Assembly (NCBI GenBank): GCA_936914845.1
Contig: CAKZGE010000004.1
Span: 62,001 to 126,000, forward strand
Origin: an uncultured Chloracidobacterium sp.
GTDB lineage: Bacteria; Acidobacteriota; Blastocatellia; Pyrinomonadales; Pyrinomonadaceae
Direction of reading: 5' to 3'
DNA: 64,000 bases
Each line of letters starts with the position of its first letter. Position 1 is the first letter of the stretch. This document shows, one piece after another, positions 35,008-44,993 of this stretch. The notes beneath the pieces were generated by a model. The model was not told the origin of the DNA. It saw only the letters and a list, made by a program, of their open reading frames with translations, and ran no database searches. A program made the translations under genes and the position numbers.

Positions 35008-35049
35008 TGGTTTCTAAAACGGTTCCTCTATCTCGGTGAAAGAAAAAAG

Positions 35050-36615
35050 CTAATTTGTCGCAGACTTTTTCTCCCACTTTGAAACATTCTTCATCTTGAT
35101 ACCTATATTGTTAATTTCATCAACGAGGCTTCGCTGGGTTTTGCTGATAAAAGAGGCTCCAACTGCATCGTTGGGCATTATTAATGTGTCCTCTTTATTG
35201 TCTAGAAGAAGTGGGCCGATATTCGTCTGCAATGTGATGTCCTTTACAGTCACACCATCACCTAACGCCGAGGTAGTCTCAATAAGTGCTATAATCTGCA
35301 AACCCACATCGTCTTTGTTAAGAGATCCACTGTAAACTCGTTGAGTTTGCATGCTTACCGTTACAACAAGTTCGCCTTCTACATTATATCCGTAGAAAAC
35401 ATCATTCTCGGAAAAGACTCGCATGTTGCTTTTTTCAACCGCGTCAATCCGTTCCGCTATTTGAGGATGGGAAGCAAGCAGACTTGTTCCTTGCCTTTCG
35501 GGTTGATAAAAATCTTGATTGTATTGGAGTTTCTTTAGAACATTCTGAAATGAAATTTTGCCTGTACCTAGATTATTCTTTTCAAAGTAGATGTACGCCA
35601 TCGAATCGGCTTCGGACTCATATCTCCTAGAGTGCCCTGAAAGGACAATTCCCGATGCGATCTGTGTGAGGATGTTCGTGATGTCGAAAGCCCCTTGGTT
35701 GTTAGCTCCCACTGCAACTGCAACGAGACCACCCCAAAAGGCAGCATTTTGGGCACTTCTAAATTGCCGATAGCCATGCCTAAATTCTACGTGGGCTACT
35801 TCGTGTGCGAGAACAGATTCAAGTTCTTCCTCAGACTCTAGTGCTTCTAGCAATCCGGTTGTGATATATACCTTTCCTCCAGGAACGGCAAAGGCATTTG
35901 TAACTTCACTATCGACTGCGTAGAATCTATAATTGTAACCCTTGAGTGGCATTGGCCATCTGCCAAGAACTCGCTTCCCAGCTTCCCTTACTCTGGCCTG
36001 AACGGCGTCATCCGTGACTAGGGGATTCTGTATCTGTACCTGTCCGGCGACATAATTGCCGAGCTTCATTTCCAAATCATAGCTAGAAACTCTCGGTACG
36101 TTGTAAAAGCATAGCGGACACTTTTTGTACTTGTCTGACGGAAATTCAGATAACGCAACGCTGATTCTTGATTCTTCGTCGGGCAAGTGGTTGCACCCAG
36201 CGAAGTGCACTACGCCGCTGTACTTATTTGCAATAAAGGAAGCCTTAGCCTCTTCTAAAGGTTCTGAGAAAGCGCTTTTAATTACGGCGTTGAAAATATC
36301 AGAAGTGTGCGCATCATATACTCGAATTTTACCTTTTCCGAGGTTTGGACTTATAAACGAAACTTCAATACTGTCTTTTTTCGTTTTAACTTCAGTAACC
36401 TTTACTGTCTCGGTTTTTCGTACGGGGAATAATCTGCTAGATTCGTGAATATAATATGCGGTTTGATCGCCAAAGGTTACATATATTTTTCGATTGACAT
36501 TAACCGTTTCCCTTAGCTTCAACTCACGCCCTTTGAGATTTTCGGGAGTTGTCTGCGCGAATAAGTGTGATGTGACTAAGAATGAAATTGCGAAAATTAG
36601 AGAGAGTTTTTTCAT
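35050..36615 (-). CDS. M48-family zinc metalloprotease, secreted
   Basis: 521 residues with a signal peptide (ending SHLFAQ). The peptidase core has HEVAHVEFRH (His271, Glu272, His275) and the third ligand in RYESEADSMA (Glu335), preceded by NAFAVPGGKVYITTGLL, as in BepA/LoiP-type proteases. Residues about 130-170 carry a separate small motif, GVVHFAGCNHLP then KKCPLCF, which resembles a Cys/His metal site seen in other secreted proteins. A C-terminal domain of about 120 residues has no match I know. Likely periplasmic quality control, last gene upstream of the zinc-ribbon block in transcription order. Confidence 0.85.
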   Translation of the reverse strand: MKKLSLIFAISFLVTSHLFAQTTPENLKGRELKLRETVNVNRKIYVTFGDQTAYYIHESSRLFPVRKTETVKVTEVKTKKDSIEVSFISPNLGKGKIRVYDAHTSDIFNAVIKSAFSEPLEEAKASFIANKYSGVVHFAGCNHLPDEESRISVALSEFPSDKYKKCPLCFYNVPRVSSYDLEMKLGNYVAGQVQIQNPLVTDDAVQARVREAGKRVLGRWPMPLKGYNYRFYAVDSEVTNAFAVPGGKVYITTGLLEALESEEELESVLAHEVAHVEFRHGYRQFRSAQNAAFWGGLVAVAVGANNQGAFDITNILTQIASGIVLSGHSRRYESEADSMAYIYFEKNNLGTGKISFQNVLKKLQYNQDFYQPERQGTSLLASHPQIAERIDAVEKSNMRVFSENDVFYGYNVEGELVVTVSMQTQRVYSGSLNKDDVGLQIIALIETTSALGDGVTVKDITLQTNIGPLLLDNKEDTLIMPNDAVGASFISKTQRSLVDEINNIGIKMKNVSKWEKKSATN

Positions 36616-36732
36616 TGATTTTATACCTTTGGGGTTTCAAAATGGTTCTCTTTGAGTAGCCATAAACATTTGAATGGAAATATTGACGTAGAAAATGGGA
36701 GATCTTCCCAATCTCCGAACGCTAAATCTTAA

Positions 36733-36808
36733 TGGAGCCGTCCATGAGATTCGAACTCACGACCTTTCGATTACGAATCGAATGCTCTACCAGCTGAGCT
36801 AGGACGGC
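36733..36808 (-). tRNA. tRNA-Thr (anticodon CGT)
   Basis: 76 bases on the minus strand. The acceptor GCCGTCC pairs with GGACGGC; the D arm contains AGCTCAGCTGGTAGAGC, the anticodon loop is TTCGTAA (CGT, reading ACG), and the T arm has GTTCGAATC. CCA is encoded in the gene. It borders the AT-rich zinc-ribbon block. Confidence 0.95.
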
Positions 36809-36964
36809 ATAAAGAGCAGATCGGGTGCTTGAAAACAGCAGCCGAATCTAAGAATATACGTTCTGCGGCGGCAGAATGTCAAGACTGGCCGGGGCGATGG
36901 TTGAATATGAAAGTCAATGTTTGCGGTTGTGAATTTAGCGATGTGAGTTTTTGAATGGAAGGAT

Positions 36965-37387
36965 TTAATAGACTTGAATAATGCGCTTAGCAATCCATGC
37001 TGATAAGTCTTTTCGACCTATCTTTTTATTTGCTACTTCAAGAGCGATATCAAGTGCAGCCTGGTCAATCGTTTCTGTCTGAATTTCAATGTCGAAGCCG
37101 TTAATTAGTAGAAATACCCTAATAAGAGATATGGCAGTTCGTTTGTTGCCGTCCATAAAAACGTGGCTTCGTATTATGGTGAAAGCTAGATGAGCGGCTT
37201 TGTCGGATAAATGGGGATAATGCTCAACCCCAAAAGATGAACCGTCAATCGTTTCGAGAGCGAAACTTAAAGATCCCTTATTTCGACAATTATCAGGCTC
37301 ATAAAAAGAACCGCCATATGCAGCGATCTGCTGGCGGTTCAATTCAACGACTTCTTCAAATGTTAAAGTTTCGCTAATTCTTCCCAC
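36965..37387 (-). CDS. doc: Doc-type (Fic-fold) toxin
   Basis: 140 residues. The Fic/Doc motif is HVFMDGNKR (residues 75-83), a close fit to Doc's HxFxDANKR, which phosphorylates EF-Tu in the known case. PHLSDKAAHLAFTIIRSHVF and the C-terminal helices match Doc length. The start is GTG 37387, overlapping the antitoxin gene by 25 bases, a standard toxin-antitoxin layout. No other start fits upstream. Confidence 0.85.
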   Translation of the reverse strand: MGRISETLTFEEVVELNRQQIAAYGGSFYEPDNCRNKGSLSFALETIDGSSFGVEHYPHLSDKAAHLAFTIIRSHVFMDGNKRTAISLIRVFLLINGFDIEIQTETIDQAALDIALEVANKKIGRKDLSAWIAKRIIQVY

Positions 37388-37533
37388 GTAGCGGCGTTTT
37401 CATTAACAACCTTACGGATCATCTTTGCTATCGCAGGACGTACGTTCGGTTTAGCTTCGCCAGTTCTTGTATTCTTGCGTTCAGTGCGAACCGATGGAAC
37501 TTTATTTTTTTTAGAGGTGGTCGGTGTATGCAT
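37363..37533 (-). CDS. putative antitoxin of the Doc-type toxin
   Basis: 56 residues from ATG 37533. The N-terminal half is Lys/Arg/Thr-rich and disordered (PTTSKKNKVPSVRTERK), and the C-terminal half is a helix (RPAIAKMIRKVVNENAATWEELAKL). It lacks the Phd fold that normally partners Doc, so it may be a different antitoxin type or a short DNA-binding form. The assignment rests on its size, position and overlap with the toxin. Confidence 0.6.
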   Translation of the reverse strand: MHTPTTSKKNKVPSVRTERKNTRTGEAKPNVRPAIAKMIRKVVNENAATWEELAKL

Positions 37534-37661
37534 AGATGGTCTCGCAAGATCGGATTCTGAGTAACTTAATAAAATTACTCCATATTTTGATGATATTAGC
37601 AATAAAGTGGGTTGTTCGCAACATAATAACAAGCACAACCCTTCCGGCGCTGTGCCTGATA

Positions 37662-39074
37662 TCAGCCTTTGAGAAGGGCGAGCAGGTCGTCGTTATCGAC
37701 GTCGATTACCGGGACGCTGAATTTTGCTTTTAGGTCGTCGTATGACATGCCGTCAAGCAGGATCGGTTCGTCTGATTTGATAACGGTCCGCGGAATGACG
37801 ACAAAATCGCCTTCGACACGGTCGGCAAAGGGGATCAAGTCTTGTCCGGTCAGCAGGCCTGCAACGCCGACATCGCCGCCGAAATAGGTGTTGGGCACAG
37901 CGATAACCCGCAGCCGTGAACCCGTCAGACGGTTGTATTTTGCGATCTGTTCCGACAGCACCGGAGCGAACATTTCACCGGTCAGCATCGTGCCGTTCAA
38001 TGGACGCTGCGGCTCGAACGAAACTTTTGCGGGAACTTCCGGAAGCCGGGCGGCGGCATGGGTGCGGGTGTTTTCGGCAGCCTTTACCGGTGCGGCATCA
38101 TCGTAATTTTTCAGCAGTTTTTCAAAGGAATTAAGAAAGGAGCGGATCATGCCGACACCGTCTTCGATCTGCGGATAGTTGCCGTAATGCCGCCGCGAAG
38201 GTATCGGTTCGCCGGCTTTCAGATAAATCTCGTCGCCTAAAAAGGCAAAGGTAACACCAAGCGTTTTGCGAAATTCTTTTTGCAGACGTTCGACCTGGCG
38301 AATGGTGCGGCGGCAAAATTCGGGCGTGACACGGGTCAGCCGTTGGTCGGTGTTATAACGGGTAAGGGCAACCGGCACGATGGCGGCGCTAACCACCCGC
38401 GGATGGTCGGCGGCCAGGTCGCGGAGCGTTTTTTCCAACTGTTCGCCGTCGTTTATATCCGGACACAAAACTATCTGGGCGTGCACCTCAATATCATTAT
38501 CGAGCAATGTGCGCAGCTTATCGGCGATGTCCGCCCGGCCTTCTTCAACCCCGAGGAGATAGGCCCGTGTTTTCAGATCGGTGGCATGGACGGAAACGTA
38601 TTGCGGCGAAAGACGTTGTTCGATAATGCGACGCATCTCGTCCGGTGTGATGGAGCTGAGAGTTGTGTAATTCCCATAAAGGAACGAAAGCCGAATGTCT
38701 TCGTCACGAACGAAAAGCGAGGGACGACCGTCTGCCGGGTTGCCTTTGCAAAAGCAGAAAAGGCATTCATTGGCACACTGCCGCGGCACGATCTGTTCGA
38801 ACATCAACCCGAGATCTTCGCCCTCGTCGCGGTCAAATTCGATCTCCCACGTTTCGCCATCCGGTTTTTTTACCTGCAGCACCAGTTCCGTCTCGCCGCC
38901 GGTTTGAAAGCGAAAATCGAGATAATCGCGCACCGGCCGCCCATTGACCCGCACAATGCGGTCATTTGGGGCAAGCTCCAGCTCTTCGCCGAGCGAGCCG
39001 GGTGTGACCTCTGTGATCAAAACGCCGGGTCGGCGGAGCTGGGTAATGGCTGGTGTAACGGCAAATTCGTACAT
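37662..39074 (-). CDS. DUF512 radical-SAM-like protein with N-terminal PDZ
   Basis: 470 residues. An N-terminal PDZ-like domain (ITEVTPGSLGEELELAPNDRIVRVNGRPV) leads to a radical-SAM type cluster motif C100-x3-C104-x2-C107 (CANECLFCFC). Later DUF512 landmarks are SVHATDLKTRAYLLG, HAQIVLCPDINDG, TFAFLGDEIYLKAGEPIP and HYGNYPQIEDGVGM. The family is widespread and conserved, and its reaction remains unsettled as far as I know. It is a stand-alone gene here. Confidence 0.88.
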   Translation of the reverse strand: MYEFAVTPAITQLRRPGVLITEVTPGSLGEELELAPNDRIVRVNGRPVRDYLDFRFQTGGETELVLQVKKPDGETWEIEFDRDEGEDLGLMFEQIVPRQCANECLFCFCKGNPADGRPSLFVRDEDIRLSFLYGNYTTLSSITPDEMRRIIEQRLSPQYVSVHATDLKTRAYLLGVEEGRADIADKLRTLLDNDIEVHAQIVLCPDINDGEQLEKTLRDLAADHPRVVSAAIVPVALTRYNTDQRLTRVTPEFCRRTIRQVERLQKEFRKTLGVTFAFLGDEIYLKAGEPIPSRRHYGNYPQIEDGVGMIRSFLNSFEKLLKNYDDAAPVKAAENTRTHAAARLPEVPAKVSFEPQRPLNGTMLTGEMFAPVLSEQIAKYNRLTGSRLRVIAVPNTYFGGDVGVAGLLTGQDLIPFADRVEGDFVVIPRTVIKSDEPILLDGMSYDDLKAKFSVPVIDVDNDDLLALLKG

Positions 39075-39134
39075 TGCGAAATCATTTAGTGTATCAGCGG
39101 TGCCGAAAATTTGCCAGAAATTTTCATCGGGTCT

Positions 39135-42100
39135 TTATTTAATGACAAACTGGAGGGGCTTGACCACAGCTTGAGCTTCCGGATTGTAGTAGTCATAGGC
39201 GACCGAAGCAGGTGTTTTTGCATTGATGCCGTAACGCGGATTGAATTTGAACGAAAACTTCGTCCCGCCGGGCCGTGCCGAGATATAGGCGACAATGCGA
39301 TCCGGATGAATCTCGTAGCTGCTCAAGCCGGTATTTGCCGCAAGAGCATCTTTTAGACTTTCACGGGAAACATCAGCCCCGGGCGGCAAGCCGATCTCCG
39401 CGAGGAGCATACCGTAGCCGCGAAAGCCAATGCGTTCGGCATCGACAGTACAGGTAACAGTTTCCATGATCGACGGACGAAGTTTGTCGCAGGCATATGA
39501 AAGCCGCAGTGCAGCTGATCCGCTTAAATTGACCGAAGTCGCAGCGGGCCTGTCCCACGGTTCATAGTGGCGACTAACCACAGCGGCCATTAACGGCGAA
39601 CTATCCGAAGAGCTTACGGTGATATTGTTGCGCTCCCCAAGGGCGGTAAGCGGCACCGAGATCTGTTCGATCTGATCGGGCTTGACGGTCAATATCTTCT
39701 GCGGGATACCGTTAAGACTGATAGTGATCGTTTTTACCGTGTCCGGGGTTTGAGAAACGCCGCCCAAAAATGCATCCAGGACATTGATAGTGGTTTGTGT
39801 CGAATGCCAAACACCAAATTGATCCTTGTTTTTAAGCAGGAAAATGGTGGCTTCGCTGATAAGGCCGGAAAACCGTGCATTTTTCGGCATTCGTTGAAAA
39901 AGCTGCATGACGAGAGCGGTCGTCTCGATGCGCCCGGCCGTCCCCCAGCCATAGAAAGGCGTGTTGGATTCGAGCATCCAAAAGGCTCCGCCATTTTCGC
40001 GTTTCACAAGGTCGGCTAGTTTTGATGCCATGTCAGCGGCTGTGGAGGGGTCGCCGCGGTCGAGTGCGGCGAGGCCGACAAGAGCCATCGTATAGGGCTC
40101 ATCAACTTCAAGACGGTTAGCGGCGAGGAAGTCGTTTGTCCGCTTAAGCGCGGCAGCCGTTTGAGCAGAAAGCTGTTGGTTCATCGACAAAGAACGAAGA
40201 ATGTAAGCGGTGTTTAGATAGGTCCGTCGAATATCTTCCGTCTTTTCCCAAGAGTATTTGATGGTCCAAGCACCGCGGGCATCGCTCCGAGAAAGCAGCC
40301 ACCGCTCGGCATTCTCGGCAATTTCGGGGTTAGTTTCGACGACGGATGCGGCGTCGTTCAGGAATCGGATAGCGTAGGCGGTCAAGGCGATGTCGCCTTC
40401 TTCGCCGCTCCAATATCCAAAGCCGCCGGATGGGGTTTGATAACCGGTGAGGCGCTCAATGCCCTCGAGCAGATTTTTACGGGCGGAACGTTCGATGACA
40501 GGAGAGATCTTTCCGCTCTTTGCATATTTCAAGATCATCAGGTTCGGATAGGTCGAAGAAATGGTTTGTTCGGCACAACCATAGGGCCGCCGAAGCAGTC
40601 CCTCGACCGATTCGATAACGTGGGCCATCATATTCGGATAGATCTTGACCTCGGCGAACGCGGTATCGGCGATCATATTGGCCGGGAATTCGGCAATAAG
40701 GCTGATGTTGCTCCCAAAATGGGTTGCCGCCCGTACATGTTCTTGACCGTCCGGTCGAACGGTGACCGGCTTTTCGATAGCGTCAGATTCCTCGGCGGCG
40801 ACGGCGGAAACGCGTTGTTTACCCTTGTCGACCGGTTTAACGGCCCGGAAATCGAAAACGGCGTTTTCGGTGCCGCCCGAAGCTACATTGATGGTGCGGG
40901 CCGGGTCGCTGCTAAGAAGCTGAAACCAATCCGCGGACGACATCTTTACCTCAACCTGTTGGGAGCTTTGGGTGTAGTTGCGTATCTGGACCGGCAACGA
41001 TATCTCATCGCCGACGGTCAGAAACTTTGGCGGGTCAAGATCGGCAAAGAACGATTGAAAGGCCGTGATGTCCTTGGAAGCGAGGCCGATGCGTCCGTCT
41101 TTGGTCGAAGCGATCGTGTACATTCGCCAAGTAGTGATATTGTCAGCCATTTTGAAATCAAGAGCTGCTTTGCCGTCGGCGTCGGTGACGAGTTCGGGTT
41201 GCCACAAAAGCGTTTCGGGGAAATATTCGCGAAGCCGCGGAGTGGCTGTTTTTTGAGCTTCCGCGAATCCGGGTGAAAGACTTAGCAAGCTGAGATGACG
41301 ATTGCTTACAGTGGCAGGAAGTGATTCTATCTGTTGAATCGTTATGTTCGTTGCTAACTGAGAAGAGCTGCCTTCGACCAAGAAACCTGAATTTCCCCTG
41401 ATCTCGACGGACTCGGAAATGTTGCCGATCTCTAATCCGGCATCAAGACGGACGTTTTGGCCGGAAGCGACCGAAATGGCCGAAAACACGGAGTTGTTAA
41501 AGCCCGGTGCAGTAAATGTCACCGAGTATATGCCCGGCAACAGATTTATCAAGCGGTAACGGCCGTTCTCGTCAGATGAGGCCGTGTATTCGATTTCCGT
41601 ATTGATCTCTTTAGCGACAACGACAACTCCCTGAATGACCGTTCCGGAGACATCGGTGACAGTACCGTTAAGAGTCCCGTTAGCCGCATATTTGATCTTT
41701 TGTAGTTTTGGCACCGGGTGGGCGTCGTCTTTGCTTTGCTCTGAAAGTAAGATGCGGTACTCGGCCAAGGTTTGATCGTCATTCGAACCGACGACGCCGT
41801 CTTTGCCGTTGCTGATAAGGGCAAAGGTGGCGATCTTTTGTGTTACCGGAACGAGAACCTTTTTCTTCACTGGCCATTCTTCGCCGGGTTCGGCTACGGT
41901 GACGAGGTCATATCGGTCGTAGTATCGGGAGCTTTCAGTAAATCTCAAATATAGCGGGCGGCCGAAACCGTCGCGAAAATTCTCGACACGCATGTCGGCG
42001 GACAAGAGCATTTTGACAAACTGTTCTTGATTTCCAGGTTTGGGGTCAAAGGCAGTTAAAACTCGGGCGATCTCGTCCGCAGTATCGCGGAAAAAATCGG

Positions 42101-44993
42101 TACGGCCGTACCAAACATCGAAGTCATCGCCGATCCATGATGGCGAATTGGGTTTGCCATCTTTTCCAAGGCTTCGAACTCTGATGGTGTAATATCGGCC
42201 ATCAACATCAAAGATGATCTGATAGGGCCGACCGTACCTATCGTTCAGTCCGGAAACACCTAGTTCGTGCAGCAGGGTCTTTTCGTCGCGAATGTAAGCG
42301 CCTTCGCGAATGGTATATTCGCTCATTGCCCGCTGGATGCGATTGCCCATAGCCGCAAAATAGGGGGATTTTATAACGGCGACCGATCCATCGCTGCGAT
42401 CGAATATCTTATCGGTTCCGGCAGAGATGAAACTTATTGTATGGTCGGCACCGTCAGAACCGAATTCGATGCGGTATGGCGTGCCCCACGGGTCTCGCAG
42501 CGTAAGCGGATCGATGCCGTAGGGAGCCAGGATCTCGGCCAGTTGTTTTTCGTTTTCCGCCATGCGAAACCCTTGGTCTTTGAAAACCTGCTTCAAGGCG
42601 GAGCGGACCGGCGAAAACTGTGCGATAAAATAGCTTTCAAAAACACTCGTCGCCGACCGGATCGATGGACTTTTTGAAATCGTCGGTTCATACGAATTAT
42701 CTGCCAGCATCGCTTCAGCGGCGAGCTGCATTGCTGGATCGTTCAGTTTTCCCGGCGGCAGGTCATTGATATTTTTGATGTTGACGTTGCCAAAGCCTAT
42801 ACCGAATCCCAAAGCCGAAGCATAGTTGCGGACGACATTTCCGTCGCCGTCGGCATCGGCTCTTTCTTCGACCGCCCGGTCAACCACAACAATTCCAAGG
42901 ACACTCTCGACTGCTCGTCCGGCGGCGTCAAGCACACTGAAGCGGGCGTTTGCATCTTCGCCGGGCTTGTAAAGATCTTTGCCAAATTCGGCGTTGACCT
43001 TAAGTTCGGCGGGCGAAGGGTAAATGACGGACACCGAACCGATGGCGACAGAAGGCAGATGTTCGGGATCAGGCATATAAACGCCCATTTTTACCGCACC
43101 TTTCATTTCCGCTGAGAACGGAACAGTGAAGCGGGCCTTATGATCTTTTATTTCCAGCGCATAGGTCTCAAGCACCGCGTCGTCCTTGAGAACCTCGACA
43201 AACGCGGTGCCCTTCCGGAAAAAACTATGGACGTCGAGTTCAACGTTTTCGCCGGGAGCATAGATCGAACGCGGTGTGCTGACAGCCAAGAAGTCGTCGT
43301 CGGTATCGAAGGAGACGGGTTTAATGGAGGATCCGATCGCCCCGCGTGCATCGCGGACGACAACTTTCAGATCAAGGTCATCGTCTTCATCGCCGATCTT
43401 CGGCCGTCGAAATTCAAAACGTCCGATGCCGAAGCTGTTGCTGGAGGATCTCGCGATCTGCTTGAACTTGTCTGCGTCTGATTCGCCGGCAAGAACCTCC
43501 ACATTGCACGCAGCCGGAGTGCCGTCTGCATAGAAAGTCGTAAAATATCCGACAACCGGAAGCCGGGGGTCGAGATCGTTGTATCCGCCGGGCCGCATTT
43601 TAATATAGACGTGGATCGGTTCGAGCGTTATGCGCCCATCAAAGCGGCGCTCTTCGGTTCGGTTGGTCGAAAGATCGGTTACGTAAGCCGTAAAATGGAT
43701 ATCTCGGTATTTGTCGCTCCCATCGCTGGCTAATTCTTGTTGAACGGCGGTCAGATCAAAATTGGCGGAGAATTCCCCGATACCGTCAATTTCGCCTTCG
43801 CGGACATCGCCTTCTTCGACAACGTATTTTTGCTTTTCGCTATCCCATGACCGGTCTTTTTCGCGTACAACTCGGACCTTTCCTCTGGTGACCGGTTGGC
43901 CAAACAGATAATTTGCTTTTACTTTGACAGCAGCGGAAATGTCCGCGGGAAGATAATATTTCTTTTCTGCGGCAGCTTCGACAATAAAATTCGGAACTTC
44001 GTAGCGCGAAACTGTAACCGTTTCTGAAGCAATCTGAGCTCGCAAACTGTTAAGGACCTCGATGGTGTAACGCCCGAGTTTTGCATTTTCCGGAATGCGC
44101 CATTCTGTTGCGGCAATGCCGTATTCGGAAGTAGTGCCTTTTCCGCGAAAAAGCAATGTGTCGTCAAAATCAAGAATGCGAAATTCGAGGTCTTCTCCGG
44201 ATATGACGGTTTTTGTTGAACCTGACATCAAAATGCCCCGAAGATTTATGGCCTGTCCCGGCTGATAAAGTGTTTTGTCCGTCAGCGTCAGAAATGTCGG
44301 CTGAGAGACGAGGATCCGAACATCGGCATTGACGGTGGTAAAAAGGCCGAGTTTTTCACCTGACACATGGATCGAACCACTCAATGCTTCAGTTTCCTCC
44401 GGAACTTTCAATGAGATCTCGGCTTCGCCGGCACCGTTGCTCAGAACCCCATCGCTTTTAATATCTTCTTTATTTTCAATGTCGAACGAAATAGTTGCGG
44501 ATATTTTGACACCGGCGACCGGTTCACCGGTCAAAGGGTTTGAGGTCAAGATGCGCATTCGCATCATTTTGCCCGGAACGATCTTGTCGGCGTTGATGAC
44601 CCGAAGTTCGAAAAGGCCTTGGAGCATTTTAGACAGAGAGATCATGCCGAAGCTGCTGCCAACGCGATATCGAATGCGGTAATGGACAATATCGGCGGCG
44701 GCGAAACGTGACATGCCCGGCAGAGATAATCTTACCGGCAGATCGTTGCGGCCGCGGACAAGTTTCACATTGTGGGCGGAGCGGGACACGACCTTGTCGT
44801 TGGTGTCGAGCAACGAGAACTCGGTCGGTACTTCGGCGGCCGATCTTGAATCGACGCTGAACGATGCTTCGATCGCACCATTTGCGGCCACGGCAATTGA
44901 GCGGGCCTCGTTTATTGTCTGGGCAAACGAGCTGATGGCGAACAAAAAACACACCGCAACCATGGCGAAACAGATACTCCGCATTAAATTCAA
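39135..44993 (-). CDS. alpha-2-macroglobulin family protein, chimeric
   Basis: 1952 residues, secreted (signal ending AISSFAQ). The first 700 residues are MG-type beta domains (FLTLTDKTLYQPGQAINLRG and ISAAVKVKAN). An unusual middle follows: segments near 818-868, 906-961 and 1006-1083 (DPWGTPYRIEFGSDGADHT; DRYGRPYQIIFDVDGRYYTI; ALISNGKDGVVGSNDDQ) look like type II pseudopilin (GspG) C-terminal domains. Residues about 1095-1200 form a carboxypeptidase-regulatory-like domain (GTVTDVSGTVIQGVVVVAKE and GRYRLINLLPGIYSVTF). The thioester motif CAEQ (1473-1476, in PYGCAEQTI) and the TED-type domain follow. Probably a periplasmic protease trap. Confidence 0.85.
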   Translation of the reverse strand: MNLMRSICFAMVAVCFLFAISSFAQTINEARSIAVAANGAIEASFSVDSRSAAEVPTEFSLLDTNDKVVSRSAHNVKLVRGRNDLPVRLSLPGMSRFAAADIVHYRIRYRVGSSFGMISLSKMLQGLFELRVINADKIVPGKMMRMRILTSNPLTGEPVAGVKISATISFDIENKEDIKSDGVLSNGAGEAEISLKVPEETEALSGSIHVSGEKLGLFTTVNADVRILVSQPTFLTLTDKTLYQPGQAINLRGILMSGSTKTVISGEDLEFRILDFDDTLLFRGKGTTSEYGIAATEWRIPENAKLGRYTIEVLNSLRAQIASETVTVSRYEVPNFIVEAAAEKKYYLPADISAAVKVKANYLFGQPVTRGKVRVVREKDRSWDSEKQKYVVEEGDVREGEIDGIGEFSANFDLTAVQQELASDGSDKYRDIHFTAYVTDLSTNRTEERRFDGRITLEPIHVYIKMRPGGYNDLDPRLPVVGYFTTFYADGTPAACNVEVLAGESDADKFKQIARSSSNSFGIGRFEFRRPKIGDEDDDLDLKVVVRDARGAIGSSIKPVSFDTDDDFLAVSTPRSIYAPGENVELDVHSFFRKGTAFVEVLKDDAVLETYALEIKDHKARFTVPFSAEMKGAVKMGVYMPDPEHLPSVAIGSVSVIYPSPAELKVNAEFGKDLYKPGEDANARFSVLDAAGRAVESVLGIVVVDRAVEERADADGDGNVVRNYASALGFGIGFGNVNIKNINDLPPGKLNDPAMQLAAEAMLADNSYEPTISKSPSIRSATSVFESYFIAQFSPVRSALKQVFKDQGFRMAENEKQLAEILAPYGIDPLTLRDPWGTPYRIEFGSDGADHTISFISAGTDKIFDRSDGSVAVIKSPYFAAMGNRIQRAMSEYTIREGAYIRDEKTLLHELGVSGLNDRYGRPYQIIFDVDGRYYTIRVRSLGKDGKPNSPSWIGDDFDVWYGRTDFFRDTADEIARVLTAFDPKPGNQEQFVKMLLSADMRVENFRDGFGRPLYLRFTESSRYYDRYDLVTVAEPGEEWPVKKKVLVPVTQKIATFALISNGKDGVVGSNDDQTLAEYRILLSEQSKDDAHPVPKLQKIKYAANGTLNGTVTDVSGTVIQGVVVVAKEINTEIEYTASSDENGRYRLINLLPGIYSVTFTAPGFNNSVFSAISVASGQNVRLDAGLEIGNISESVEIRGNSGFLVEGSSSQLATNITIQQIESLPATVSNRHLSLLSLSPGFAEAQKTATPRLREYFPETLLWQPELVTDADGKAALDFKMADNITTWRMYTIASTKDGRIGLASKDITAFQSFFADLDPPKFLTVGDEISLPVQIRNYTQSSQQVEVKMSSADWFQLLSSDPARTINVASGGTENAVFDFRAVKPVDKGKQRVSAVAAEESDAIEKPVTVRPDGQEHVRAATHFGSNISLIAEFPANMIADTAFAEVKIYPNMMAHVIESVEGLLRRPYGCAEQTISSTYPNLMILKYAKSGKISPVIERSARKNLLEGIERLTGYQTPSGGFGYWSGEEGDIALTAYAIRFLNDAASVVETNPEIAENAERWLLSRSDARGAWTIKYSWEKTEDIRRTYLNTAYILRSLSMNQQLSAQTAAALKRTNDFLAANRLEVDEPYTMALVGLAALDRGDPSTAADMASKLADLVKRENGGAFWMLESNTPFYGWGTAGRIETTALVMQLFQRMPKNARFSGLISEATIFLLKNKDQFGVWHSTQTTINVLDAFLGGVSQTPDTVKTITISLNGIPQKILTVKPDQIEQISVPLTALGERNNITVSSSDSSPLMAAVVSRHYEPWDRPAATSVNLSGSAALRLSYACDKLRPSIMETVTCTVDAERIGFRGYGMLLAEIGLPPGADVSRESLKDALAANTGLSSYEIHPDRIVAYISARPGGTKFSFKFNPRYGINAKTPASVAYDYYNPEAQAVVKPLQFVIK

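Noticed and set aside
32205..36808. Integrated element at tRNA-Thr
   Set aside because: No integrase and no direct repeat of the tRNA 3' end at the left edge; the AT-rich block may still be acquired, but not by this evidence.
40437..41276. 279-residue antisense frame in the macroglobulin gene
   Set aside because: No ribosome site and no domain; the opposite strand is well explained.
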